In this document: positions 1 through 9,800 of the stretch, one piece after another
Position numbering within the stretch: the stretch's first letter is position 1
How the letters are laid out: each line of letters begins with the position of its first letter
The notes under the pieces: generated by a model
Databases searched by the model: none
The model's input: only the letters and a program-made list of their open reading frames with translations
Told to the model about the DNA's origin: nothing
NCBI RefSeq assembly: GCF_040144835.1
Contig: NZ_CP151632.1
Location: forward strand, 3,782,001 to 3,846,000
DNA from: Microbacterium sp. LWS13-1.2
GTDB taxonomy: Bacteria > Actinomycetota > Actinomycetes > Actinomycetales > Microbacteriaceae
DNA length: 64,000 bases
Direction: 5' to 3'
Program-made: the position numbers and the translations under genes

Positions 1-768
1 GTGTCGGAGCATCACGGTCATCTGCGCAAAGGACAGCCCCGACACCATCAAGCCGCCGACCAGTGTCGCCTGCAGGAGGATCAACGGGTCGCCGCGGACG
101 AGTGCATCGGACAGGAGCAGGAACGACAACGAGAAGTACAGCAGCACCGGCACCACCAGCATGTCGCTGAGGGTGCGCCTCTTGAGGCTGATGATGCCGA
201 CCAGTCCGGACTTCATGGCTGTGGCGAATGTCGTCTCGCCTACTGACGCGTTGCGAATCTGCTCCCACGCGCCGGCCCACCCCTCGTCGCCGTACTTGGC
301 GACATACTGCCGCTTCAGGGCATCGTGGAACATGATCTCGTCGGTGGTGCCGATGGAGCGCATCAGCGCTTCCCCCTCGGCGTCGAACGTGAACTTCAGT
401 CCACCGATGCACCGCAACAGGAACTTGAACTGCGAAAGCGGCATGAGCTCGAGGTCCCTGAAGGCCGGCCGGCCGCTCAGCCTCTGCAGAACGCTCGGCC
501 GCCGTAGCACGGGCAGCGAGAGCGCGCGCAGGACCTCGATCAGCACGACCGTCGCGACGACGATGATCGCTTCGAGCCAGAACGGCTTGCCGACACGCCA
601 GGCCGTCGTCACAGCGATGCTCAAGCCGAACTCGCTGGCGAAGATCCAGAAGACGCGGGGCCACGGGGCGAGGAACAGCAGATAGACGATGCCCGCGGCA
701 TACGTTGTGACGTTGAGAGCCGTCCACGGATCGTTCAGCCGGATATCCGGGGGAGTCGCTGACGTCAC
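1..768 (-). CDS. membrane protein of unknown function, 3' end beyond window
   Basis: An open frame of 256 codons runs from a GTG at 768 to the window edge without a stop, so the C-terminus is missing. A GAGGGGG ribosome-binding site lies 5 bases upstream of the GTG. Hydrophobic stretches at roughly residues 20-37, 62-82, 200-215 and 225-245 suggest an integral membrane protein with a soluble middle part (about 95-180). I do not recognise the family. The opposite-strand frames over this stretch read as low-complexity shadow sequence. Confidence 0.6.
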   Translation of the reverse strand, partial: MTSATPPDIRLNDPWTALNVTTYAAGIVYLLFLAPWPRVFWIFASEFGLSIAVTTAWRVGKPFWLEAIIVVATVVLIEVLRALSLPVLRRPSVLQRLSGRPAFRDLELMPLSQFKFLLRCIGGLKFTFDAEGEALMRSIGTTDEIMFHDALKRQYVAKYGDEGWAGAWEQIRNASVGETTFATAMKSGLVGIISLKRRTLSDMLVVPVLLYFSLSFLLLSDALVRGDPLILLQATLVGGLMVSGLSFAQMTVMLRH

Positions 769-891
769 AGCATCCCCCTCCGTGCCGCGCGTTCCGGCGG
801 TCCACGACTCGGGCAGATACCGCCGAATAGGCGAATGATATGGCGCAATCCGACGGGTTACCAGGGGTGCGCGTGGGAACGCGGTGTGCCG

Positions 892-1383
892 CTACGAGTC
901 GGAACGCGAGATGTCGGCGAGCCACGCGCGCAGGTGCTCGATGACGAACGCGTGGTCGTCGGCCTGCGGGAGGCCTGAGACGCCGACCGACCCGACGACC
1001 CCGACGCCCTCGATCGTGATCGGGAACACGCCGCCGTGCGCCGCGTACAGGGTCGTGTCGAGGCGCGCATCGGTGTCGAAGCTCTTGCCCGCGGCCGCGA
1101 AAGCCAGACCGACGCCGAACGACGACCTGCCGTATCGTCGGGCGACACGCGTCTTGCGCTCCAGCCACCCGTCGTTGTCGGCGCTCGAGCCGGGCAGCGC
1201 GGTATGGAACACCCGCGCCTCGCCGAGCGTGATGCCGATCACGATCGGCAGCCCCGCCGCAGCGGCCGCGTCGCGCATGCGCGAACCGAGGGTCCAGGCA
1301 TCCGTCAGATCGAAGCGAGGGAGTACCACCTCGGCCTCCTCTGCTTCCACGCGGGCGAGCTGGGCGGCGATGTCGTCGGTCAT
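892..1383 (-). CDS. heme-degrading-domain / UPF0303-type (DUF336) protein
   Basis: This 163-residue protein looks like the UPF0303 branch of the GlcG/HbpS (DUF336) superfamily. It has a DAWTLGSRMRDAAAAAGLP-type N-terminal helix, a central stretch with RRYGRSSFGVG, and a C-terminal GVFPITIEGVGVVGSVGVSG loop that matches the family's glycine-rich segment. The length is usual for the family. Members are cytoplasmic; heme or small-molecule binding is proposed but the role is unclear. The ATG at 1383 is preceded by TACCTT five bases upstream, so the mRNA may be leaderless. A longer in-frame extension to 2268 is antisense to the DUF222 gene and is rejected. Confidence 0.8.
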   Translation of the reverse strand: MTDDIAAQLARVEAEEAEVVLPRFDLTDAWTLGSRMRDAAAAAGLPIVIGITLGEARVFHTALPGSSADNDGWLERKTRVARRYGRSSFGVGLAFAAAGKSFDTDARLDTTLYAAHGGVFPITIEGVGVVGSVGVSGLPQADDHAFVIEHLRAWLADISRSDS

Positions 1384-1722
1384 GGGACGAAGGTAGCGCG
1401 AGCACTCGCGGCACGGGCGCGGGCCGGCGTTCGCGCTCAGATCCGACGAGCTGCGCGCCCTTGTGCAGGGACGGGTGCTGCAGGTTCCTGCGCGCGCTGC
1501 GTCGCGCGACGCAGCGTTCGCAGGACAGTGCAGCGCTCGAACGGAACACCCAGCATGCGGTGGTCGAGCGGAGGGTCTCGGGCGATCGCGCATGGCGGCT
1601 CGCGCCGCGATTCCTCCCCAGGTGGGGGTTTCGTCGGCAGAATCGAAGTTCTCCACAGAAATGGCGTTGATCGGGTATTTTGGTGTGGTTCCGATGTCGG
1701 AACCCCTCGTCAGATTGGGGAT
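1384..1722. other. intergenic region with a 22-bp perfect palindrome
   Basis: This 339-base gap separates the divergent UPF0303 and DUF222 genes and encodes nothing I can support. Positions 1495-1516 form a perfect 22-bp palindrome (CGCTGCGTCGC and its complement). The last 100 bases before 1723 are less GC-rich than the surroundings and are the likely promoter region of the DUF222 gene. Confidence 0.55.
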
Positions 1723-2331
1723 ATGAACTTCCCGCTCGCCGACCTCAGAGGCGTCGTCGATCTGCTCGGCGACACCCTCGGTCCGGCGGTCGGTGGCGAG
1801 GCGCAACGAGTCATGTCGCACCGTGAGCTGGTCGATGCGTTGGCTGTCGTCGAACGCCTGGGGCGGATCACGGATGCTGCGCGCCTCGCGCTCGCCGGCG
1901 AGGTGGGGCGTCGCGCCGACTCGGAGTTCGGAGACGATGCCATCACGGCGCAGTTCGGGTGCTGGTCGGCCCAGGAACTCGTGGAGCGGACGACGCTGGT
2001 CTCGAGCTCGACGGCGCGGGCACGGCTGCGGGATGCGAAGGCGATCACCGGCCGGGTGACGCTGACCGGGCAGACGCGCCCGGCACCCCTCGAGCATGTG
2101 CGTGCGGCGCTCGCGGCGGGGCGGCTCAGCGCCGATGCGCTGACCACGATCGTCGACGCACTGCGACCGCTGCAGGGGCGGTGCTCGGTCGACGAGCTCG
2201 AGGCTGCCGAGTTCGAGCTCGTGGGGGCGGCCGTGGGCGATGCGGAGGCGCCGGCGTGCGGCATCCACGAATTGAAGGTCATGGCGACCACGTGGGCGTT
2301 GTTCCTCGACCCGGATGGCGCTCCCCGATGA
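1723..2331 (+). pseudogene. DUF222/HNH endonuclease family protein, N-terminal part (frameshifted)
   Basis: Residues 1-202 form the N-terminal DUF222 domain typical of actinobacterial HNH proteins, from MNFPLADLRG to LFLDPDGAP. The frame ends at TGA 2329-2331, exactly where homologues continue into a PDEEYSERMRG-like stretch. That continuation is present in the next frame from 2315. One base too many in the CCCC run at 2323-2326 would explain the break. DUF222-HNH proteins are usually 430-520 residues and the two parts add up to about 470. Either this is a decayed gene, a base-call error in a C-run, or a translationally coupled split gene. Confidence 0.75.
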
Positions 2332-3136
2332 GGAGTATTCGGAGCGGATGCGGGGGATTCGCGTCAGCCGACGGTCGCGTCGCGGACTGCGCCGGATCTA
2401 CGGCGACGTCACGGAAGACGTCGCGGCGCAGTTCGACCGGCTCGTGGACGCGCACCTCAACCCGCGCGTGCAGGACCGTGGGCCGCGGTTCGTGGATGCT
2501 GAGGCTGTAGGCGCGCCGGACGACTGTGTGCCGGATCCGCGCACCATCGACCAGAAGCGCCACGATGCGTTCGCGTCCATCCTCTCTGCAGCAGCCGGAG
2601 CGGCCGAGACTCCCACGCTGGGTGGTGCCGCACCGACCCTGATCATCACGACGACCGAGGAAGACCTGGCCACGCCGAACGGTGTCGCGTTCCTCGAGAG
2701 CGCAGCCGGTCCGGTGCCGGTTCCGGCGTCGTTCGCCCGGCACGTCGGCTGCCACCGAACGATCCACCGCGTGACTCTTGCGACGAACGGCCCGATCAAG
2801 GCGCTCCGTGTCGAAGACCGCGTGTTCAACCACTGGCAGCGCAAGGCGATCGGAGCCCGCGACGGTGGCTGCGTCATCCCGGGCTGCACCGTATCCGCGG
2901 CGTGGTGCGAAGTGCATCATGTCGTCGACTGGGCGAAGGGCGGGCCGACCTCGGTCGACAACGGCGTGCTGCTGTGCTGGCATCACCACCGCGGCATCGA
3001 GACCAGCGGGTGGGAGATCCGCATGATCGACGGCATGCCGCGAGTGCGACCACCGGGCTGGGTCGACCCGCAACGACGATGGCGAGAGCCCAACCGGCTC
3101 CTGCTCAACGAATTGAGACGCGCGAGGTCCGCGTAG
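2315..3136 (+). CDS. DUF222/HNH endonuclease family protein, C-terminal part with HNH motif
   Basis: This frame continues the DUF222 protein of 1723-2331 and overlaps it by 17 bases. It could start at the ATG at 2315 (273 residues). Near its end it carries a complete HNH nuclease motif: CVIPGC, then CEVHHVVDWAKGG, then DNGVLLCWHHH, which supplies the zinc cysteines and catalytic histidines. Proteins of this kind occur in many copies per genome in Microbacteriaceae and their biological role is unknown. The nuclease motif is intact, so selection may have been relaxed only recently or the frameshift may be an artefact. Confidence 0.75.
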   Translation: MALPDEEYSERMRGIRVSRRSRRGLRRIYGDVTEDVAAQFDRLVDAHLNPRVQDRGPRFVDAEAVGAPDDCVPDPRTIDQKRHDAFASILSAAAGAAETPTLGGAAPTLIITTTEEDLATPNGVAFLESAAGPVPVPASFARHVGCHRTIHRVTLATNGPIKALRVEDRVFNHWQRKAIGARDGGCVIPGCTVSAAWCEVHHVVDWAKGGPTSVDNGVLLCWHHHRGIETSGWEIRMIDGMPRVRPPGWVDPQRRWREPNRLLLNELRRARSA

Positions 3137-3226
3137 ACCGTTCGGCCCGTTCGTGACCGCTGCCCTCATTCGCGCCGACTCCGATGCGGGGATGGATGCC
3201 GCGGCGCGAGTCGCCTGCTGTGTTGG

Positions 3227-3492
3227 GCTCAACGACCGAGGGTGTCGGCCCGCCGCCGGTCGTTGAGCGGAGGGCGCTCTGGCGCCCGAAGACGAAACGC
3301 CGTGACTTCCGCGCAACGCCACCTGTGTTGAGAGTCGCTCGCTGGCGCCCCTTGCTCAACGACCGAGGGCGTCGACCCGCCGCCGTTCGTTGAGCGGAGG
3401 GCGCTCTGGCGCCCGAAGACGAAACGCCGTGACTTCCGCGCAACGCCACCTGTGTTGCGACTCGGTCGCTCGCGCCCCCTTGCTCAACGACC
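3227..3492. repeat. two tandem copies of a nested inverted-repeat element
   Basis: A unit of 127-128 bases starting GCTCAACGACCG is repeated at 3227 and 3354, and a third copy starts at 3482. Each unit holds GCTCAACGACCG pairing with CGGTCGTTGAGC-like sequence, a GGGCGC/GCGCCC stem, and ends in GACGAAACGC. The element sits between the converging DUF222 and WYL-regulator genes, so it could act as a two-way terminator. Related copies lie near 6.55, 19.43, 32.72 and 34.21 kb. Confidence 0.8.
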
Positions 3493-3499
3493 TGCGAAC

Positions 3500-4522
3500 T
3501 CAGGCGGGCAGCTGCCGCTCGCGCTCCTTCACGCGCTGCGGTGGGACCGGAGGTGCCGGCGCGTCCAGGGCGCGCAGCATCCGCTCGAGAGTCTCACGCA
3601 GCTCATCCCGCGCCGGCGAGGCGAGGTCGGTCGTGTACTCGACGCCGGCCGGGATCCACGAGAGCCCGTACATGGTCTCGCGGAAGTCGCCGCCCCCGAC
3701 CGGCCACCGCGTGCGCTCGTCATCCTCGGCCGTCGCGCCCTGGCCCCACTGCCCGAAGTAGTCGCGCATCGCCTCGAACGGCAGCTGCATCACCGCGTCG
3801 GCTTCCACCGCCTGGCGCACCCACGACCGCGCCACGAAGATGAACTCCTCGATCTGCTCGGGCGTGAGCGGCTTCGGCTCGAACAGCACACGCGTGTGCT
3901 CGACGCCGGCCAGCCGGTCGACGCGGAAGGTGCGCCAATCCGCCTTCTCGAGGTCCCAGCAGAGCAGGTACCAGTGCCGGTCGGCCGGTGCGAGGGCGTG
4001 CGGCTCGACGCGACGGTGCGTGACCTCGCCGGATGCCGCCGTATAGGTGAAGCGCACGCGCTCATGGTCCCGGGTGGCGAGGGCGAGCTCGCCGAGCACC
4101 TCGCCCGAGACCGCCGCGCCGGCATTGAGACCCGCCGGCTGTACGGCCTCGGCCAGCGCGGTAACCCGGCGGCGCAGGGGAGCGGGCAGCACCTGCTCGA
4201 GCTTCGCGAGGGCGGTGATCGTCGTCTCGGGGCCGCTGACGAGCCGCTGGGATGCCGCCACCCGCAGACCGATCGCCATGGCCACGGCCTCTTCGTCAGT
4301 GAGCAGCAGCGGCGGCACCGCGCTGCCGGCTTCGAGGCGGTAGCCCCCGGCGGCGCCCGGCGACGACTCGATGCGATAGCCGAGGTCGCGCAGCCGTTCG
4401 ACGTCGCGCCGCACGGTGCGCTCCGTCACGCCCAGGCGATCCGCCAGCTCTGATCCCGGCCAGTGCCGGTGCGTCTGCAGCAGGTTCAGCAGCGAGAGGG
4501 CTCGCGTCGTCGTATCGGACAT
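3500..4522 (-). CDS. YafY-type transcriptional regulator (HTH + WYL domain)
   Basis: This 340-residue protein has an N-terminal winged helix-turn-helix of the HTH_11/DeoR type (residues about 7-60, with LADRLGVTERTVRRDVERLRDLGY). A WYL domain follows, whose signature HWYLLCWDLEKADWRTFRVDRL is clear near residues 185-205, then a WCX-like C-terminal extension. WYL regulators sense ligands or nucleic acid and often control a neighbouring operon. The ABC exporter at 4584 is divergent with only 61 bases between the start codons, which makes it the natural target. A TAGGGC box 11 bases upstream of the ATG is a possible -10. Confidence 0.88.
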   Translation of the reverse strand: MSDTTTRALSLLNLLQTHRHWPGSELADRLGVTERTVRRDVERLRDLGYRIESSPGAAGGYRLEAGSAVPPLLLTDEEAVAMAIGLRVAASQRLVSGPETTITALAKLEQVLPAPLRRRVTALAEAVQPAGLNAGAAVSGEVLGELALATRDHERVRFTYTAASGEVTHRRVEPHALAPADRHWYLLCWDLEKADWRTFRVDRLAGVEHTRVLFEPKPLTPEQIEEFIFVARSWVRQAVEADAVMQLPFEAMRDYFGQWGQGATAEDDERTRWPVGGGDFRETMYGLSWIPAGVEYTTDLASPARDELRETLERMLRALDAPAPPVPPQRVKERERQLPA

Positions 4523-4571
4523 GGCTCAAGATTGCCCTACATCGCGGACCGGAACTGTCCGCATTGGTTCC

Positions 4572-4577
4572 TAGCCT
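4572..4577 (+). promoter_or_regulatory. -10 box of a probable leaderless promoter for the ABC ATPase
   Basis: TAGCCT lies six bases before the ATG at 4584, the TANNNT spacing expected when transcription starts at the initiation codon. There is no Shine-Dalgarno sequence, which favours the ATG at 4584 over the in-frame GTG at 4578. Confidence 0.55.
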
Positions 4578-4583
4578 GTGGTC

Positions 4584-5702
4584 ATGGCGAACGAATCGAT
4601 CATCCACGCGCAGGGGCTCACCAAGCGCTTCACTGTGAAAGGCAAGACCGTCGAGGCCGTCACCGACCTCACGTTCGAGGTGGCGCGCGGCGAGCTCGTC
4701 GCGTTCCTCGGACCCAACGGCGCCGGCAAGTCGACGAGCCTGCGCATGCTCACGACCCTCATTCCCCCGACCGCCGGCACGGCGAAGGTCGTCGGCTTCG
4801 ACATCCTGAAGCAGCCCGCCGACGTCCGCGCGCGCATCGGGTACGTCGGCCAGCTCACGAGCGGCAGCTTCTCGCAGCGCGCCCGCGACGAGCTGCTGAG
4901 CCAGGGCGCGTTCTACGGCATGTCGAAGGCCGCGGCGCGCACGCGGGCCGACGAGCTCATCGAGTCGCTGGACCTCGCCGGCTTCGCGACGCGGTCGGTG
5001 CAGCAGCTGTCGGGCGGGCAGAAGCGCCGGCTCGACATCGCGCTCGGACTGATGCACGCGCCGCCGCTCCTGTTCCTCGACGAGCCGTCGACGGGACTCG
5101 ACCCGCAGAGCCGCGCCAACCTGTGGCAGCACATCATCGATCTGCGCGCACAGCACGGCACGACGGTCTTCCTCACCACGCACTACCTCGAAGAGGCCGA
5201 CCGCTACGCCGAACGCGTCATGGTCATGGACCGCGGCCGCGTGATCGCGGATGACACCGCGATGCGGCTCAAGGCCGAGCTGGCGGGCGACGTGCTCACG
5301 TTCGGCTTCGCGACGCCGGCGGATGCCGCAGCCGCCGTCACCGTCGTGCAGGGACTGACCGACCGCGAGGTGCGCCGGACCGCGGGCGAGGCAGCCTCCG
5401 ACGACGCCGCGCAGACGTTCGTGACCGTGACGGCGCCCGAGGGTGATGCGCTGCTGCCCGCGGCGGTGCGCGCGCTGGATGCTGCGGGTCTCGGGGTCCG
5501 CACCGCGAACGGCGTTCCGCCGACGCTCGACGACGTCTTCCTCGCGCTCACCGGCCGCACGCTGCGGGAGGCGGGCGAAGGCGAGGGTGAGGGTGAGGGC
5601 GAGCCCGACGACGCCGCGGCCGCGGAGAAGAGCGCCGACGCCGCGGACGCGGCATCCCGAACCACCGAACCGGCGACCGAGAAGACAGGAGCGAACCGAT
5701 GA
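4584..5702 (+). CDS. ABC transporter ATP-binding protein, DrrA type
   Basis: This 372-residue ATPase carries Walker A GPNGAGKS (residues 43-50), an LSGGQKRRLDIALGL signature, Walker B LLFLDEPSTGLD and the H-loop TTHYLEEAD. Those are the hallmarks of the daunorubicin-resistance/ABC-2 exporter subfamily. A C-terminal domain (about 215-330) resembles the DrrA accessory region, and the tail is a low-complexity E/G/A-rich stretch. It overlaps the permease gene by four bases (ATGA), so the two are translationally coupled. The complex probably exports a hydrophobic compound; the substrate cannot be read from sequence. The divergent WYL regulator is the likely controller. Confidence 0.92.
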   Translation: MANESIIHAQGLTKRFTVKGKTVEAVTDLTFEVARGELVAFLGPNGAGKSTSLRMLTTLIPPTAGTAKVVGFDILKQPADVRARIGYVGQLTSGSFSQRARDELLSQGAFYGMSKAAARTRADELIESLDLAGFATRSVQQLSGGQKRRLDIALGLMHAPPLLFLDEPSTGLDPQSRANLWQHIIDLRAQHGTTVFLTTHYLEEADRYAERVMVMDRGRVIADDTAMRLKAELAGDVLTFGFATPADAAAAVTVVQGLTDREVRRTAGEAASDDAAQTFVTVTAPEGDALLPAAVRALDAAGLGVRTANGVPPTLDDVFLALTGRTLREAGEGEGEGEGEPDDAAAAEKSADAADAASRTTEPATEKTGANR

Positions 5703-6493
5703 CCGCCCAGACGCAGACCCGGCCCGACATCGCGGTGCGGGCGAACCCGGCGCGCGACACGTGGAACGTGCTCACGCGCGAACTGAAGCCCGTCGTGCGT
5801 GACCCGTTCACGCTGATCTTCAGCCTGGTGCAGCCGCTCGTGTTCCTCGGGCTCTTCGCGCCGCTCCTCGTCGGCTCGTCCGGCCAGCCCGTGGGGGAGA
5901 CCCTGCAGTGGTTCGTGCCCGGCGTGCTCGTGATGATCGTGCTGTTCGGCACCGGGGCGACCGGCTCGAACCTGCAGTACGAGATGATGACGGGCTCGCA
6001 TGAGCGCACCCTGGTCGCCCCTCTCGCGCGCTCGTCGCTGCTGGTCGGTCGCGCGCTGAAGGAGGTCGCGCCGATCGTCGTGCAGGCGCTCATCATCGTG
6101 CTCATCGCATGGCCGTTCGGCTTCACGATCAACGTGCCGGGACTGGTGATCGGCCTCGCCCTGCTCGCGGTGTTCGGCATCGGACTCGGGGCGCTGTCGT
6201 ACACGCTGGCGCTGAAGACCAAGGACCGCGAGTGGCTGTTCTGGGGCGTGCAGCAGACCCTGATCTTCCCGCTGCTGATCCTGTCGGGCATGCTGCTGCC
6301 GCTCGACGACGCCCCCGCGTGGATGCGCGCGGTCGCCACCGTGAATCCGATCAACTGGGTCGTGCAGGCCGAACGGGCGCTGTTCGCCGGCGACCTCGGC
6401 GACATCACCGTCCTGTGGGGCTGGGTCGCGGCGGTCGTGCTGGCGGTGGTCGGCCTCGCCGTCGGCATCCGGGCGATGCGCAAGAGCAGCTAG
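5699..6493 (+). CDS. ABC-2 type transporter permease, DrrB type
   Basis: This 264-residue membrane protein has about six transmembrane segments and the ABC-2 permease fold. A soluble N-terminus leads to TM1 near residues 40-60 (FTLIFSLVQPLVFLGLFAPL). Typical loops follow (FGTGATGSNLQYEMMTGSHERTLVAPL), as does the late motif MRAVATVNPINWVVQAER seen in DrrB/antibiotic exporters. Its start overlaps the ATPase stop. It supplies the membrane channel of the exporter encoded with 4584-5702. Confidence 0.9.
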   Translation: MTAQTQTRPDIAVRANPARDTWNVLTRELKPVVRDPFTLIFSLVQPLVFLGLFAPLLVGSSGQPVGETLQWFVPGVLVMIVLFGTGATGSNLQYEMMTGSHERTLVAPLARSSLLVGRALKEVAPIVVQALIIVLIAWPFGFTINVPGLVIGLALLAVFGIGLGALSYTLALKTKDREWLFWGVQQTLIFPLLILSGMLLPLDDAPAWMRAVATVNPINWVVQAERALFAGDLGDITVLWGWVAAVVLAVVGLAVGIRAMRKSS

Positions 6494-6540
6494 GGCGGCG
6501 GGGACGGATGCCTCGGATCGACGTGTGCTGTCGGTCCGGG

Positions 6541-6724
6541 GCGTTTCGTTACTGCGTTTCGACTCGCAAGCTCGCTCAACGACCGGGTGAGGCCTGCGGT
6601 CGTTGAGCGAAGGGCGCTCTGGCGCCCGAAGACGAAACGCCTCGGATCGACGTGCGCTCTCGGCCCGGGGCGTTTCGACTGGCAAGCTCGCTCAACGACC
6701 GGGTGAGGCCTGCGGTCGTCGAGT
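6541..6724. repeat. nested inverted-repeat element, one full and one degraded copy
   Basis: The best-preserved copy spans 6554-6640. Outer arms GCGTTTCG (6554-6561) and CGAAACGC (6633-6640) enclose GCTCAACGACCG (6574-6585) pairing with CGGTCGTTGAGC (6597-6608), plus a third stem GGGCGC/GCGCCC (6612-6627). A second copy begins at 6670 and loses its right arm near 6724. The right half matches the elements at 3.2-3.5 kb almost base for base. Confidence 0.8.
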
Positions 6725-6788
6725 GGGGGGCTCACAACAGGTGTACAACGTCCTCGGGCGACGGTCAGAGGCGCGGCGAGCGCACACC

Positions 6789-6794
6789 TAGGAT
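6789..6794 (+). promoter_or_regulatory. -10 box, leaderless promoter of the GH67-like gene
   Basis: TAGGAT ends six bases before the ATG at 6801, the leaderless spacing seen repeatedly in this window. No clear -35 box or Shine-Dalgarno sequence is present. Confidence 0.5.
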
Positions 6795-6800
6795 CAGAGG

Positions 6801-9800
6801 ATGACGACGGCGCGACGGCGAGGCATCCTCGCTGCCGTCACGGCCATCGTGCTCCTCGCGATCGGTGGGGGAGTCGCGTTCGTGGTCGGCGATGCGCTCG
6901 GCATCCGCACCGAGCCGGCCGCGCAGATGCAGCCCGAAGCGCCGGTGGTCGCGGCTGCGACAGATGCCGTGGCCCCGCCCGAGTTCGCCGCGTTCGACGT
7001 GCCCGATATCGAGCGCGTCGCGGTGGCGATCGACGAGCTGCGGGACGCCGTCGCGGATGCCTCCGAGCGTGACGGCACGGCCTCCCTCACCGTCGAGATG
7101 CTCGGCGCCGATGGCGGCGACGCGGCCGACGGCTACACGCTGGACGGTGACGCCGCGGCGCTGCGCATCAGCGCCGCCACCGAGGCCGGCGCGACACGGG
7201 CGATCTACGACCTGGCCGCCCAGGCGCGCGCCGCGCAGCCGCTCACCGACCTGCTGGGTGAGCACCCGGCATCCCGCCTTCCGCTGCGGATGAGCGACCT
7301 CGGAGCCGTCGGAGTGATCCCCGACCCGGCCGAGTGGGAGAATGGCGACGACTACTCGCACGCGTCGAAGGCGTTCGCCGCCGTCGTGCGGCCCGAGTCG
7401 CCGTACATCGACCAGACGGCGCTCGCCGCGGCGTACGAGGACTTCGACGGCTTCCTGCGCCACTCGCTCGCCAACGGCATCAACGCCGTCGCCTTCCCCG
7501 GATTCGTCGAGTTCGTCACGTTCGACGACGTGCCGGGCGGCGCCGTCTACGCGGAGGGCGACGACCACCGCGACAAGGCCCTGGCTCTCCGGGCGGCGTT
7601 CGCACCGTTCTGGGAGCGCGCCGACGAGCTCGGCGTGAAGGTGTTCCTGCGCACCGACATGCTCGCCCTCACCGGACCGCTCGAGCGCTACCTCATCGAC
7701 CGGTTCGGCTCGCTCGACACCGAGGACCCCGAGTTCTGGGAGGTCTACGCCGCCGGCCTGGACGAGCTGTACGAGGCCGTTCCGGCACTCGACGGCATGC
7801 TGATCCGCATCGGCGAGGCGGGCCCCGTCTACGACGTCGGCGGCTGGGACTACTACTCCGCGCTCGAAGTGACCACGGTCGACGCCGTGCGGACGATGCT
7901 CGGGACCTTCACGGCGCAGGCCGAGGCATCCGATCGCGAAGTCATCTTCCGCACGTGGAGCGTGGGGGTCGGCGCCGTCGGCGACATGCACACGAACGAC
8001 GCGTCGTACGAGGCCGTGCTCGATGGCATCGACTCGCCCGCGCTCATCGTGTCGACGAAGTACACGCTCGGCGACTTCTACACCTGGCTGCCGCTGAACC
8101 ACACGCTCGAGCAGGGTGATCAGCGGCGCATCGTAGAGTTCCAGAGCCGTCGCGAGTTCGAGAACTTCGGCGCCTTCCCCAACGACCTCGGCGCGCAGTA
8201 TCAAGAGGCGCTGCAGCAGCTGCTCGCCGCGAACGACCGTATCGAGGGCATCTGGGTGTGGACGCAGGACGGCGGTCCCTGGCGCGCCGGGCCCATGTCG
8301 CTCTACCTCAAATCGGGCTTCTGGCAGTTGTACGAACTGAACACGCAGCTGGCCGCCGCCCTCGCGCAGGACCCCGAGACCGATGTCGCCGAGGTGACCG
8401 CCAACTGGGCGCGGCAGTGGTTCTCGGACGATCCCGCGACCGTGCAGGCCATCGCCGAGGCCATGACCCTCTCGCGCGACGCCATCGCCCAGGGGATGTA
8501 CATCCAGCAGTTCGCCGACAAGCGCGTGTTCGCGATCGGGCTCGAGCCGCCGCCCATGATGTGGATCTTCGAGTGGGACATCCTCACCGGCGACTCCGCC
8601 GTGCTGGACGTGCTCTACGCGATCGTGCGCGACAGCGGGCAGTCGGGTGCGGACGCCGTTTCCGGTGCCTCGAGCGCAGGTATCGATGCGGCGATCGCCG
8701 ACGGCGCGCAGGCGGTCGCCGCCGTCGAGAAGATGCGCGATCTCGTGACGGGAACGGATGCCGCGGCCTGGCACTCCGCCGAGATGCGCGACGCCTTCGT
8801 GGGCACCGTCGACTACGAGCTCGACACCCTGCGGCTCCTCGAGGCGTACCGGGCGATGATCCTGCACCAGGGTCAGTGGCACGACACGCTCTCGCCCGAG
8901 TCGTACGCCGAGTGGGATGCCGATCGCGCCGCCTACGAGACGCTCGCCGCCACGCATCTCGAGCGCTACGAGGGCGATCTCGACTACCCCGCGTTCAACC
9001 TCACGGCGGCGCAACTGGGCGTGGACCGGGCCGAGCGCGACCTCACGATGGCGTGGCTCGCACGCGGCCTGCTGCTGCTCGCGATCGCGTGGGTCGTGAT
9101 CGGTATGCTCGCCGCGCGCACCCGACTGGTCGCCCGGCCCGGTGCCGCCGCCGCCCGCGCGACCTGGATCGCCTCCACCCGTCCGTGGCGGGCGCGGGAG
9201 TCGACGCTCGGCATGCTCGAGCTCGACCGCTGGCTGCTGCTGATCGTGCCTGCCGCGCTGCTCGTCGCCACGCGGGCGGTGCAGACGTCGTTCCTGTCGT
9301 GGACGCATCTGGTGGTCACCATCGGCGCATGGGCGGTGTTCGCCATCGTCGTGCGGCTGTTCGTCTGGCAGCGGTCGCCGTGGCCGGTCATCGCCGCGGT
9401 CGGCGGCGTCGTGATGCTGCGCTGCATCCTCGCCCTGTTCGCCCTGTCGTTCACGGGGCCTGGCGGCTACTGGTTCGCGTTCTGGACCGACCCGGTGCTG
9501 CGCACCGTGTACATCACGGTGGCTTTCGCGCTCTTCGTCTGGGTGTTCGTCGCCGCCGGGTGGGCGCTCGCCGCGCAGGTGCGCGCACGCCGCGCCACCG
9601 GGTACGTGCTGGCCGCCGTCGGCGCCGGGCTGCTCGTGCCGTCCGCCGCCGTCGGCGTGATCGGTCTCGAGTCGGCTCTCACGCTGTGGAACGACGAGAT
9701 GGGCCTGCTGCCATGGGGCCTCGCGCGGATCCTCGGCATCACGACCTACCTCGAGATCCCGGATGCCGCTCCCTGGGCAGCGGCCGGGTTCGCGGCCGTG

